Below, piece by piece: positions 18,318 to 27,085 of a stretch of DNA of 64,000 nucleotides (positions are counted from its first letter, which is position 1; each line of letters opens with the position of its first letter). The stretch comes from Christiangramia salexigens. GTDB lineage: Bacteria; Bacteroidota; Bacteroidia; Flavobacteriales; Flavobacteriaceae. A model generated the notes under the pieces. That model searched no databases and was not told where the DNA came from. It saw only the letters and a program-made list of their open reading frames with translations. The DNA lies in the NCBI RefSeq assembly GCF_001889005.1, contig NZ_CP018153.1:654501-718500 (forward strand), in the 5' to 3' direction. Both the position numbers and the translations under genes were made by a program.

Positions 18318-18962
18318 ATGCAAAAAGATCTTACAGACTACCGTAAATCTTACGAAAAAGGACAATTACTGGAATTGGATATTCCCCAAAACCCCCTTGA
18401 ATTATTTAAAAACTGGTTTAAACTCGCAGATGAATCAGACCTTGTAGAAGAAGCTAATGCCATGAGCCTTTCTACAGTGGATGAGCAAATGCTTCCAAAA
18501 ACCCGTATTGTGCTTCTTAAATCTTTTAGCCCGGAGGGTTTCAGGTTTTATAGCAATTATAATTCAGAAAAAGGTAGGGCGCTGGATTCCAATCCAAATT
18601 GTTGTGTGTCTTTCTTTTGGCCTGGACTGGAGAAGCAGATCATTATTCAGGCGAAGGTTTCTAAATTAAGCTATGAGGAATCAGAAAAATATTTTCATTC
18701 ACGCCCAAAAGGAAGTCAGTTAGGAGCACTAGTTTCTAACCAGAGTTCGGTGATCCCGTCCAGAGAATATCTGGAAGAAAAATTGAAAGAACTGGAAGTC
18801 AAATATGATAATAGAGTAGTACCCTTGCCGGATCACTGGGGAGGATATTTGCTCAAGCCATTCAAGTATGAGTTCTGGCAAGGACGAAAGAACAGGTTAC
18901 ATGACCGCATACTTTATACTTTGACAGAAGATCAATGGAAATTTGAACGTCTTGCACCATAA
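18318..18962 (+). CDS. pdxH: Pyridoxamine 5'-phosphate oxidase
   Basis: A 214-residue cytosolic FMN enzyme that oxidises pyridoxamine or pyridoxine 5'-phosphate to pyridoxal 5'-phosphate, the last step of vitamin B6 synthesis and salvage. The sequence shows the N-terminal YRKSYEKG region, the FMN-binding PKTRIVLLKSF and FYSNYNSEKG segments, and a C-terminal FEFWQ-like motif (YEFWQGRKNRLHDR) typical of the family. The length matches the usual ~215 residues. It is followed after 2 nt by a histidine phosphatase gene, so it may share a transcript with the polyphosphate genes. Four PLP enzymes are encoded elsewhere in the window or close to it, but there is no sign of shared control. Confidence 0.96.
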   Translation: MQKDLTDYRKSYEKGQLLELDIPQNPLELFKNWFKLADESDLVEEANAMSLSTVDEQMLPKTRIVLLKSFSPEGFRFYSNYNSEKGRALDSNPNCCVSFFWPGLEKQIIIQAKVSKLSYEESEKYFHSRPKGSQLGALVSNQSSVIPSREYLEEKLKELEVKYDNRVVPLPDHWGGYLLKPFKYEFWQGRKNRLHDRILYTLTEDQWKFERLAP

Positions 18963-18964
18963 AT

Positions 18965-19450
18965 ATGAAAAGATTAATACTAATTAGACACGGAAAATCC
19001 TCGTGGAATAACAATTTGCCGGATCATAAAAGGCCGCTAAAAAAGCGTGCCTATAAGGACGCTGAAAATGTTATCAAGGCATTTAAACATTTTTATAAAC
19101 CTGGCGGACTGTTTTGGAGTAGTCCTGCTGTAAGAGCCAATGAAACGGCCAATATGTTCAAAGAAGGCCTGGGAGTCAAGGAAGAAGATTTCAATGTGGT
19201 AAATGAACTATATACATTTAACCAAAATGAATTGTTGGAGATGATCCGATCCTGTCCGGAGGAAAGAGATAAATTAATAGTGTTTGGACATAATCCAGCC
19301 CTTACTATTTTAGTAAATTCCCTGGGTGATAAACACCTGGATAATCTTCCGACTACAGGCTTATGTGTGATCGATTTTGATGTGGATACATGGAAAGAGC
19401 TTGAGAAAGGGAAAACTATTCTTACATTATTGCCTAAAAACCTCCGATAG
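18965..19450 (+). CDS. sixA: SixA-like histidine phosphatase
   Basis: A 161-residue member of the histidine phosphatase (phosphoglycerate-mutase-like) superfamily. The catalytic LIRHGKSSWNN motif is at residues ~4-14, with the second conserved His in FGHNPALT (~residue 102). SixA proteins dephosphorylate phosphohistidine on signalling or phosphotransfer proteins. In Bacteroidetes this gene commonly sits just before ppk1, and here the gap is 6 nt. Since PPK1 works through a phosphohistidine intermediate, a link between the two is attractive but unproven. The start is 2 nt after pdxH. Confidence 0.88.
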   Translation: MKRLILIRHGKSSWNNNLPDHKRPLKKRAYKDAENVIKAFKHFYKPGGLFWSSPAVRANETANMFKEGLGVKEEDFNVVNELYTFNQNELLEMIRSCPEERDKLIVFGHNPALTILVNSLGDKHLDNLPTTGLCVIDFDVDTWKELEKGKTILTLLPKNLR

Positions 19451-19456
19451 ACCTAC

Positions 19457-21556
19457 ATGCAGGAAAAGCGTTATACAAACAGAGAATTAAGCTGGTTATC
19501 TTTTAATGCCCGCGTTTTACAGGAAGCCGCAGACGAAACAGTCCCGTTGATAGAAAGACTTCGATTTCTGGGAATATTTTCAAATAATCTTGATGAGTTT
19601 TTTAAAGTGCGTTATGCCACCGTTAAACGTATCGACCTTGCGGGAAAAGCAGGGAAGAGCGTTTTAGGCGGGATCAAGGCCAGTAAGCTTCTTGAGGAGA
19701 TTACACAGATCGTGATAGATCAGCAGTCTGAGAGTTTAAAGATCCTTGAAGATATTCAGACAAAGTTAAATGCTCACAATATTCATATTATTAATGAGGA
19801 TCAGGTTACAAGGAATCAAAAGGATTATATCCGGAATTTTTTCCTGAGTAAAGTTAGTCCTGCTTTGGTAACTATCATTCTTAATGATCTTAAAGAAATG
19901 CCTTCGCTAAAGGATTCGGCAGCTTACCTGGCAGTTAAAATGGTGATGACCGAGGAAAAAAAGAATGATGAGCTCTCTCAATTAATAGATAAACCGGTTA
20001 AGGAAAAGAAATATGTATTGATCGAAATTCCTCGGAATATCGAAAGGTTCGTTGTGTTGCCGGAGGAAGATGGACATCAGTATATAATTTTACTGGATGA
20101 TCTTATTAGGTATAACCTGCATACGATCTTCAATATTTTTCAATATGAAAGCGTTACGGCGCATATGATCAAGATCACGAGGGATGCCGAGCTTGACCTG
20201 GATAGTGACCTCAGTAAAAGTTTTATAGATAAGATCTCTGATAGTGTGAAGGATCGTATTAAAGGTGATCCTGTGAGATTTGTATATGATAAAAACATCG
20301 AAGAGGATACCCTCGCGTATCTGATGAATAAAATGGGGATAGACTCCTCAGATAGTATAATCCCTGGCGGGCGTTATCACAATCGAAGGGATTATATGGA
20401 CTTTCCAAGCCTTGGTAGAAACGACCTGCAATATGAAGTAAGAGAACCATTGCCAATTCCGGGGCTTATCCTGCAAACAAGCTTACTTGCCGGAATAGCA
20501 GAAAAGGATTATCTGCTATATACGCCTTATCAAAGTTTCGCCTATGTGGTTAAATTTTTAAGGGAAGCCGCCTTGGATCCGAAGGTTAGGACGATCAAGA
20601 TCACCATCTACAGATTGGCAAAAATATCGCATATCGCTAGTTCATTAATCAATGCGGTTAAAAATGGTAAAAAGGTAATTGTACAAATTGAGCTAAGGGC
20701 TCGGTTTGATGAAGTTGCAAATATCAGATATGCCGAGCAGATGCAGGAAGAAGGTGTAAAACTCATCTTTGGTGTACCGGGATTAAAAGTGCATTGTAAA
20801 ACCTGTGTGATCGAAAGGGAAGAGGATGGTAAATTAAAAAAATACGGGTTTATAAGCACCGGTAATTTTAATGAAAATACTTCCAGAGTTTATACAGATT
20901 ATACATTATTTACTGCAGACAACTCTATTCTTAAAGAAGTAAATAAGGTTTTTGACTTTTTTGAGATCAATTATAAGGTAAACAAATACAAACATCTTAT
21001 AGTATCTCCGCACTATACGAGAAGTGCGATCTATAAGCTCATACAGAATGAGATAGATAATGCAAGAAGTGGTAAACCTTCAGGAATAAGACTTAAGATA
21101 AATAGTCTTTCAGATAACGGAGTCATAGATAAACTTTATATGGCAAGTAAGGCCGGCGTTAAAGTGAAATTGATCGTTAGAGGGATTTGTTGCCTGATAC
21201 CTGGAATTGAAGGGCTAAGTGAAAATATAGAAGCTATTAGTATAGTGGATAAATTTCTAGAACATCCCCGGGTTTTTATCTTTGATAATGGGGGAGATCC
21301 TAAAGTCTATATTTCTTCTGCAGACTTTATGACCCGAAATCTTGACCAAAGAGTTGAGATCTCATGTCCAATTTACGATGAAGATATTAAACAGGAATTA
21401 ATAGAAACTTTTGATATTAGTTGGGCGGATAGTGTAAAAGCGAGAAATCACAGCAGGGGAATGGCAAATCCTTATAGGAGAACTGATGGACCACAAGTAA
21501 GGTCCCAGTTTGCATTATATGATTACTATTTAAAGAAAACAGATATTCAGGAATAA
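19457..21556 (+). CDS. ppk1: Polyphosphate kinase 1
   Basis: A 699-residue enzyme that reversibly transfers the gamma phosphate of ATP to inorganic polyphosphate. It shows the PPK1 N-domain (YTNRELSWLSFNARVLQEA at the start), the head domain, and two phospholipase-D-like C domains with the active-site His in LKVHCKTCVIER (~residue 440) and FISTGNFNENT. The length is normal. It lies between the sixA-like gene (6-nt gap) and ppx; its stop TAA shares one base with the ppx ATG (TAATG), implying translational coupling. Together the genes make and degrade polyphosphate. Confidence 0.97.
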   Translation: MQEKRYTNRELSWLSFNARVLQEAADETVPLIERLRFLGIFSNNLDEFFKVRYATVKRIDLAGKAGKSVLGGIKASKLLEEITQIVIDQQSESLKILEDIQTKLNAHNIHIINEDQVTRNQKDYIRNFFLSKVSPALVTIILNDLKEMPSLKDSAAYLAVKMVMTEEKKNDELSQLIDKPVKEKKYVLIEIPRNIERFVVLPEEDGHQYIILLDDLIRYNLHTIFNIFQYESVTAHMIKITRDAELDLDSDLSKSFIDKISDSVKDRIKGDPVRFVYDKNIEEDTLAYLMNKMGIDSSDSIIPGGRYHNRRDYMDFPSLGRNDLQYEVREPLPIPGLILQTSLLAGIAEKDYLLYTPYQSFAYVVKFLREAALDPKVRTIKITIYRLAKISHIASSLINAVKNGKKVIVQIELRARFDEVANIRYAEQMQEEGVKLIFGVPGLKVHCKTCVIEREEDGKLKKYGFISTGNFNENTSRVYTDYTLFTADNSILKEVNKVFDFFEINYKVNKYKHLIVSPHYTRSAIYKLIQNEIDNARSGKPSGIRLKINSLSDNGVIDKLYMASKAGVKVKLIVRGICCLIPGIEGLSENIEAISIVDKFLEHPRVFIFDNGGDPKVYISSADFMTRNLDQRVEISCPIYDEDIKQELIETFDISWADSVKARNHSRGMANPYRRTDGPQVRSQFALYDYYLKKTDIQE

Positions 21557-22455
21557 TGATTAAACAAAAAACATACGCAGCAATAGATATTGGTTCTAAC
21601 GCGATCCGATTATTGGTCTCTACAATTACCGAAAAAGAAGGAAAGGAAACCAATTTCAGAAAGACGTCACTGGTTCGTGTCCCAATTAGATTGGGAGCCG
21701 ATGTGTTTTTAAAGCAAAAAGTATCCGAAAAAAATACAGCCCGGATGATAGATGCCATGCAGGCCTTTAATCTATTGATGAAATCGCATGGTGTTGAAAA
21801 ATATAAAGCTTGCGCAACCTCGGCAATGCGCGAAGCGAAAAATGGTGACGAGATCGCTCAGATCATTAAGGAGAAAACCGATATAGATATTGAGATCATA
21901 GATGGTAGTCACGAAGCTGCGATCATTGCTGCCACAGATCTTCATGCCATGATCCAAAATGACTGTAATTATCTGTATGTTGACGTGGGTGGTGGTAGTA
22001 CTGAATATACCTTATATAGTAATGGAAAGACCATAGCCTCCAGATCATTTAAAGTTGGTACCGTTAGAATGATGGAAGACCTGGTAGAACACCATACCTG
22101 GGAAGAAATGAAAAAGTGGGTTTCAGAAACCACAAAGGATTATCCTGAGATCGACCTTATTGGTTCTGGTGGAAACATCAATAATATCTTTAAAACCAGT
22201 GGAAAAAAAGAAGGAAAGCCTCTGAGTCTAAAATATCTTAAGGATTACGATGAGAAACTGAATTCTTATACCTATGAAGAAAGGATCACCGAATTAGATC
22301 TTAAGAATGACCGGGCAGATGTGATCATTCCTGCCTCTAAGATCTATGTGAATTCCATGAAATGGGCGCGGGCACAAAGAATCTATGTTCCCAAGATCGG
22401 TCTTGCAGATGGTATTATTAAATCACTTTATCACAAGTCCAAAAGAAAAAATTAG
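21556..22455 (+). CDS. ppx: Ppx/GppA family exopolyphosphatase
   Basis: A 299-residue actin-fold phosphatase, the short form without the extra C-terminal HD domain. It shows the N-terminal phosphate-binding loop AAIDIGSNAIRLLV and a second glycine-rich motif DVGGGSTEYTLY (~residue 140), with IGSGGNINNIF further on. The family cleaves terminal phosphate from polyphosphate or pppGpp; coupling to ppk1 favours polyphosphate. The start overlaps ppk1 by one base. Its stop TAG overlaps the stop of the convergent miaE in the tetramer TTAG. Confidence 0.93.
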   Translation: MIKQKTYAAIDIGSNAIRLLVSTITEKEGKETNFRKTSLVRVPIRLGADVFLKQKVSEKNTARMIDAMQAFNLLMKSHGVEKYKACATSAMREAKNGDEIAQIIKEKTDIDIEIIDGSHEAAIIAATDLHAMIQNDCNYLYVDVGGGSTEYTLYSNGKTIASRSFKVGTVRMMEDLVEHHTWEEMKKWVSETTKDYPEIDLIGSGGNINNIFKTSGKKEGKPLSLKYLKDYDEKLNSYTYEERITELDLKNDRADVIIPASKIYVNSMKWARAQRIYVPKIGLADGIIKSLYHKSKRKN

Positions 22456-23033
22456 CCGTGGATACTTTCATTTTTGCTTAAGTCTTTCATGACCTCTGCT
22501 TCAAATTCAAGAAGTTCCTGCCATTTTTTATCTACAACTTCACGTTCCCCATATTTTCTGGCGAACTTAAGGAACATTGTATAATGGTTCGCTTCGCTGA
22601 TCATTAGATTCTTGTAGAATTCTGTAAGCTCTTTATCCTCGAGCTCTTCAGAAAGTAAACGGAATCTTTCACAGCTGCGTGCCTCAATAAGGCCGGCTAT
22701 AAGAAGGCGGTGAACAAGTTGTGTGGCACGGCTTCCTCCCTTAGGAAAAAAATTGCGAAGTTGAATAACGTACTCATCCTTTCGGTCCCACCCCATAGTA
22801 TAGCCTCTTTCAAGGATCTTGTCATGTACCATCTTGAAGTGCCCCATTTCCTCTCGCGCCAGCGCAGTCATGGCTGTGACCAGTTCTGAATATTCCGGGT
22901 AGGTTACAATTAATGAAATTGCGGTAGACGCCGCCTTTTGTTCACAATAGGCGTGATCTATTAAGATCTCCTCAATATTCTTAGCTGCAATATCTGCCCA
23001 TCTTGGGTCTGTAGGTAATTTTAAGCCTAACAT
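22452..23033 (-). CDS. miaE: tRNA-(ms2io6A)-hydroxylase
   Basis: A 193-residue ferritin-fold di-iron oxygenase that hydroxylates the isopentenyl group of 2-methylthio-N6-isopentenyl-A37 in tRNA. Iron ligand motifs are visible: EEILIDHAYCEQKAA, AREEMGHFKMVH, EARSCERF and SEANHYTMF. The length fits the family. It is convergent with ppx, with a 4-base overlap of the ends, and lies one base downstream of dnaX, from which it is probably co-transcribed. Confidence 0.95.
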   Translation of the reverse strand: MLGLKLPTDPRWADIAAKNIEEILIDHAYCEQKAASTAISLIVTYPEYSELVTAMTALAREEMGHFKMVHDKILERGYTMGWDRKDEYVIQLRNFFPKGGSRATQLVHRLLIAGLIEARSCERFRLLSEELEDKELTEFYKNLMISEANHYTMFLKFARKYGEREVVDKKWQELLEFEAEVMKDLSKNESIHG

Positions 23034-23034
23034 A

Positions 23035-24906
23035 TTATACGTCTAAATCAAAAGTTGCTCTTAGTTTATCTATGAGTGGATTGAATTCTTTCAATTTCTC
23101 ATATTTCTCCTGAGGTGTAAAGGCATATTTCTTAGAAGTAGCCTCATCCACGCTAATCTTTAAAACGATATGCGTGTTAAGTAATTTTTTCTTCAGAAAA
23201 CTCATCAGTCTGTTCTCTTCCCTTTCGAGGTCGAGTTTCATGGTTTCATTTGGAAAAGTAAGTTGAATTTCAGTTCCATTAAGAACAGGTGTTTGAGACT
23301 CCAGTATTGAAGCCAAGATCTTTTCACCTTTCTTTTTCAGCCTTTCTGTATAATTTCGCCATTCCCTAACCAGGTCTTCCTCAGTGAACTCACCGTCCAT
23401 AACCTCTTCTACAGGTTGCATGGCTTTTTGCTTCTCTTCGAGTTCCTTTTTCTTTCCAATACTCTTCAAGGAAAGTCCTGAAACTTTATTGCGTTTAATT
23501 TCAGGAAATGAGCTTTTGGAAGGATTAGCTGTAGATTCTTTCTTACTCTCTGATGTCAGCTCCGTTTGTGTTTCTTCTTTTTCCTCAACTTTTTGAATCT
23601 CGGAATCAGTAGATTGATCTTCCGCTATGTTTTCTGAAGCCTTATAGGCTTCATCAAAATCGTTCGCAACATTTTCCTCAACTCGGGTGAGTTCTTCCGG
23701 TTGCTCTGGTAATGTATGGGATTGGGAAGGAGAAGAGCCGTTGTGTTCATTCTCTCTTACCAACTGCTTTTTAGCAGCCGGCATGCTCACTGAAGATTGT
23801 TCAAATTCTTCAGCAGGGACTAATTTAGGACCGGACTTTTTTTTTTCAGAATCAAAAGTGATCGATGCCAGTTGCATCAGGCAAAGCTCTACCAATAACC
23901 GCTGGTTATGACTTGACTTATATTTTAGGTCACAGGAGTTAGCTAATTCAATAGCCTCTAATAAAAATTCCAGACTTGTTTTCTGAGACTGCTCAAAATA
24001 TTTCGCTTTGGTCTGGTCTCCAACTTCCAGGAGGTTAATAGTCCTTTGGTCTTTACAAACCATTAGATCCCTAAAGTGGGAGGCAAGTCCGGCGATAAAA
24101 TGATGTCCATCAAATCCGCTGGAAAGTATATCGTTGTATTTTACCAGAAGGTTTGGAATATTGTTTTCCAGGATCAGATCTGTTACCTGCATATAGGTAT
24201 CACAATCTAAAACATTCAGATTCTCTGTAACTGCTTTTCTTGTAAGATCATTTCCGCTAAAACTAACTACCCTGTCATATATGGAAAGAGCATCACGCAT
24301 TGCGCCATCCGCTTTTTGTGCAATGATATGCAAGGCATCATCTTCAGCATTTACACCTTCCTGTTCGGCTATATAACTTAAATAATTTTTCGCATCGGTT
24401 ACCGTGATTCGTTTAAAATCGAATATTTGACAACGCGAGAGTATAGTTGGAATTATCTTGTGCTTTTCTGTAGTTGCAAGAATAAATATGGCATGTCTTG
24501 GCGGCTCCTCTAATGTTTTAAGGAATGCGTTAAAAGCGGCCTGAGATAACATATGCACCTCATCGATAATATATACCTTATAATTTCCTACCTGCGGTGG
24601 AATACGAACCTGGTCTATCAGATTTCGAATATCATCCACAGAGTTATTAGAAGCAGCATCAAGTTCAAAGATGTTGAATGCAAAATCCTCATCGGGACTT
24701 TGGGTCCCGTCATGATTGATCATTTTAGAAAGTATACGCGCACAAGTGGTTTTACCAACCCCACGCGGGCCGGTAAATAACAATGCCTGAGCCAGGTGAT
24801 TGTTTTTAATGGCATTGGCCAGGGTATTGGTTATAGCTTGCTGACCTACAACATCCTTAAAGGTTTGAGGTCGGTATTTTCTTGCTGATACTACAAAATG
24901 CTCCAT
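23035..24906 (-). CDS. dnaX: DNA polymerase III subunit gamma/tau
   Basis: Clamp-loader ATPase of about 623 residues. The ATG at 24906 (MEHFVVSARKYRPQTF) is chosen; a longer frame to 24939 adds 11 hydrophobic residues without homology. It shows Walker A GPRGVGKTT, Walker B IIDEVHML, the sensor region SRCQIFDFKRI, and a low-complexity Glu/Ser-rich linker (~380-480) before a C-terminal tau-like domain. The zinc-binding cysteines normally found shortly after Walker A are absent: the segment reads INHDGTQSPDEDFAFN with no Cys cluster. I believe this loss is common in Flavobacteriia but cannot check. Divergent from rnpB, followed by miaE. Confidence 0.96.
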   Translation of the reverse strand: MEHFVVSARKYRPQTFKDVVGQQAITNTLANAIKNNHLAQALLFTGPRGVGKTTCARILSKMINHDGTQSPDEDFAFNIFELDAASNNSVDDIRNLIDQVRIPPQVGNYKVYIIDEVHMLSQAAFNAFLKTLEEPPRHAIFILATTEKHKIIPTILSRCQIFDFKRITVTDAKNYLSYIAEQEGVNAEDDALHIIAQKADGAMRDALSIYDRVVSFSGNDLTRKAVTENLNVLDCDTYMQVTDLILENNIPNLLVKYNDILSSGFDGHHFIAGLASHFRDLMVCKDQRTINLLEVGDQTKAKYFEQSQKTSLEFLLEAIELANSCDLKYKSSHNQRLLVELCLMQLASITFDSEKKKSGPKLVPAEEFEQSSVSMPAAKKQLVRENEHNGSSPSQSHTLPEQPEELTRVEENVANDFDEAYKASENIAEDQSTDSEIQKVEEKEETQTELTSESKKESTANPSKSSFPEIKRNKVSGLSLKSIGKKKELEEKQKAMQPVEEVMDGEFTEEDLVREWRNYTERLKKKGEKILASILESQTPVLNGTEIQLTFPNETMKLDLEREENRLMSFLKKKLLNTHIVLKISVDEATSKKYAFTPQEKYEKLKEFNPLIDKLRATFDLDV

Positions 24907-25008
24907 TAAAAAGAATTGAACTACAAATATAAAAATCACAGGCCTAAACTCCAGTGCAGGGAAGCTTATTTATGAACAAATAGGTGAAGAAATCAACAGA
25001 ATTTGCCT

Positions 25009-25016
25009 TACATTTG
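25009..25016 (+). promoter_or_regulatory. rnpB promoter -7 box
   Basis: TACATTTG is a perfect match to the Bacteroidetes -7 consensus TAnnTTTG, placed 5-7 nt before the expected 5' end of RNase P RNA. No clear -33 TTG is seen at the right distance. Confidence 0.65.
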
Positions 25017-25020
25017 CCCG

Positions 25021-25332
25021 GAGCAGGCCGCCTTATCGTTCCGACATCTATCGGAGAGGAAAGTCCGGACACCAAAGGGCAGTGTAGTGGGTAACGCCCA
25101 CCGGTCGTGAGATCAGGACCAGTGCAACAGAAAGGATGTACAGGTAATGCTGTAGTGAAATCAGGTAAACTCTATGCGGTGCAATGCCATGTATACCGGT
25201 ATTTAAGGATCGCCCGTCCGTTGCCGGAGGGTAGGCAGCTAAAAATCATTGGCAACTTTGATTTCAGATAAATGATAAGGATCCCGGTCAATTATCGGGA
25301 GACAGAATCCGGCTTATAGGCCTGCTTTTTTT
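25021..25332 (+). ncRNA. rnpB: RNase P RNA, bacterial type A
   Basis: Catalytic RNA that removes the 5' leader of precursor tRNAs. Diagnostic conserved sequences are present: GAGGAAAGTCCGGAC near 25056, ACAGAAA near 25128, and the 3' GACAGAATCCGGCTTA at about 25301-25316. The ends pair as helix P1: GCAGGCC at 25023-25029 with GGCCTGC at 25319-25325, followed by eight T residues that act as a terminator. The exact ends are estimates. The 3' end overlaps the stop codon and last codons of the opposite-strand GH16 gene. Confidence 0.95.
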
Positions 25333-26141
25333 TCAATTTTATAAACCCGCACATAATCTATATAAAATTTCTGCGGAAATATTGAGGGATCAACTTTCCC
25401 GGCCCAATTTCCTCCCAAAGCAAGATTAATTATAAGATAGAAAGGCTTTCTGAAGGGGTTATCTTTTTTACCGGCTTCATCAAGATCAACGCTATGATAT
25501 ACTTCATTGTCTATAAGCCAATCGATCTTTTCGGGACTCCAGTCAATTGAATAGACGTGATAATTTTCTGAAACATCCTTGATCCTGCTAACTCCACTTA
25601 TAGATTCGTATCCTAAATGATTATCACAGGGAAAATGCAGAGTCCCATGGATTTCGTAAGGTGATTTGCCAATATGTTCCATGATGTCTATTTCTCCTGT
25701 TTCAGGCCAGCCAATTTCATCAAAATCTGCTCCAAGCATCCAAAGGGCAGGCCATACACCTTTACCTTTAGGGAGTTTAGCGCGAATCTCTACGCGGCCA
25801 TATTGGAATTCGAACCTATTTTTGGTGTTGATACTCCCTGAAGTATAATCTGCAAACTCAGTGTTTAGACGATAATTTCTGGATCTGCTATCAAATGCCT
25901 TATTTCTGTAATTCTCCTTCCTGGCAGTGATTTCAAGATTCCCATTATGCACTCTTAGGTTAGATTTTTTTTTGGTGTAGATCTGCTTTTCAAGATTTCT
26001 TATAAAACCGGTTTCATAATTCCAGTTTTCAGGATCTGGTCTTGAACCTTTATTAAATTCCTCAGCCCATATCAACTTTATATTTTGGGACGAGTAAGTA
26101 GGAATGGAGAGAATAATTAAAATTGCAAGTATAGCTTTCAT
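25314..26141 (-). CDS. Secreted GH16 family beta-glucanase (laminarinase-like)
   Basis: A 275-residue glycoside hydrolase family 16 enzyme. The ATG at 26141 gives a signal peptide (MKAILAILIILSIPTYSSQ); the longer frame to 26189 overlaps the upstream gene. The catalytic motif EIDIMEHIG (E-x-D-x-x-E) is present, preceded by WPALWMLG, and the C-terminal WAGKVDPSIFPQKFYIDYVRVYK strands are typical of laminarinases. It probably hydrolyses beta-1,3-glucans such as laminarin outside the cytoplasm. No carbohydrate-binding module or T9SS sorting domain is attached. The stop codon lies within the 3' end of convergent rnpB. Substrate is inferred from subfamily resemblance. Confidence 0.9.
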   Translation of the reverse strand: MKAILAILIILSIPTYSSQNIKLIWAEEFNKGSRPDPENWNYETGFIRNLEKQIYTKKKSNLRVHNGNLEITARKENYRNKAFDSRSRNYRLNTEFADYTSGSINTKNRFEFQYGRVEIRAKLPKGKGVWPALWMLGADFDEIGWPETGEIDIMEHIGKSPYEIHGTLHFPCDNHLGYESISGVSRIKDVSENYHVYSIDWSPEKIDWLIDNEVYHSVDLDEAGKKDNPFRKPFYLIINLALGGNWAGKVDPSIFPQKFYIDYVRVYKIEKKAGL

Positions 26142-26167
26142 GGATCCTAAATATAAACATTCAGGAT

Positions 26168-26545
26168 TTAGATTACGCCTTTTGCCCATATTTTAGCGTC
26201 TCTCAGGTTTTCGAAAAGTTCAAGAGGGACAGGAGAAAAGTATTCTTCAAAACTAGCAGACTTCAAGGAAGAAATTTTTCTGCTCACTACGGCAATGCCT
26301 TTTAAATTAGGCACTTTGCCTAGTTCCTTATAGACCATAGGGTTTACTGTGTAAGATAGTTTTCTGTTGGCTATATATACAAAATTCCTATGGCTGTAAA
26401 ATCGCTTGTAGATCTCCACAAATTCATCAATATGATCTTCCTGAAGTAGTACACCATCTTTTATAGTGGATATTACCAAATTCGGGTACAAGCTTAATTT
26501 GGCAAAAGTAAGCTCTATTTCGTAGGGGAAATTGGATTCTTGCAT
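26168..26545 (-). CDS. STAS/SpoIIAA-like domain protein
   Basis: A small soluble protein of 125 residues with an alternating beta-strand and helix pattern (LVISTIKDGVLL, FVYIANRKLSY, GIAVVSRKI, FENLRDAKIWAKGVI). It resembles single-domain STAS/SpoIIAA-like proteins found widely in flavobacteria, for which no function is known. It has no signal peptide. It follows rsmD by 6 nt and is probably co-transcribed with it; the GH16 gene begins 26 nt downstream. The family call rests on fold pattern only. Confidence 0.6.
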   Translation of the reverse strand: MQESNFPYEIELTFAKLSLYPNLVISTIKDGVLLQEDHIDEFVEIYKRFYSHRNFVYIANRKLSYTVNPMVYKELGKVPNLKGIAVVSRKISSLKSASFEEYFSPVPLELFENLRDAKIWAKGVI

Positions 26546-26551
26546 TCTTTG

Positions 26552-27085
26552 CTATTCGAAAAAACTGAATACAGAACTTCCGTATTTGCGTCCTTCAACG
26601 AAATGATCCAGGTCAGATAGGTCTGTGTGTTTTGAGTGTTCTATGATAAGTTGTCCATCTTCCTTTAAAAGACCTTTTTCAAATACCAATTCGGTGATTT
26701 TTGTGAAATCAGATTTCTCCAGGTTATAAGGAGGATCTGCAAATATTATATCAGCTGTTATTGGTGCCTTTTCCAGATATTTAAAAACATCACTTTTAAT
26801 TGTGGTGATGGGGAGGTCCAATTCGGCTGAAGTTTTCTTGATAAACTTTAAACAATCGTAATGTGAATCTACTGCAGTAATAGTCTGGGTACCTCTTGAT
26901 GCAAATTCAAATGAGATATTTCCGGTTCCTGCAAAAAGGTCCAGTACACTAATGCCAGAGAGATGAAACGAATTATTAAGAATATTAAAAAGCGCTTCCT
27001 TGGCTACATCGGTAGTCGGGCGAACCGGTAATTTAGACGGTGCCGTAAGTCTTCTTCCTTTGTGTTTTCCGGATATTATCCTCAT
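26552..27085 (-). CDS. rsmD: 16S rRNA (guanine-966-N2)-methyltransferase RsmD
   Basis: A 177-residue SAM-dependent methyltransferase that modifies G966 of 16S rRNA during 30S assembly. The N-terminal MRIISGKHKGRRL motif, the SAM loop VLDLFAGTGNISFE and the catalytic ADPPYNL motif (D/N-P-P-Y type) are all visible. The length is normal. The start codon overlaps the stop of the upstream DUF3822 gene by one base (TAATG), so translation is likely coupled. Confidence 0.95.
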   Translation of the reverse strand: MRIISGKHKGRRLTAPSKLPVRPTTDVAKEALFNILNNSFHLSGISVLDLFAGTGNISFEFASRGTQTITAVDSHYDCLKFIKKTSAELDLPITTIKSDVFKYLEKAPITADIIFADPPYNLEKSDFTKITELVFEKGLLKEDGQLIIEHSKHTDLSDLDHFVEGRKYGSSVFSFFE

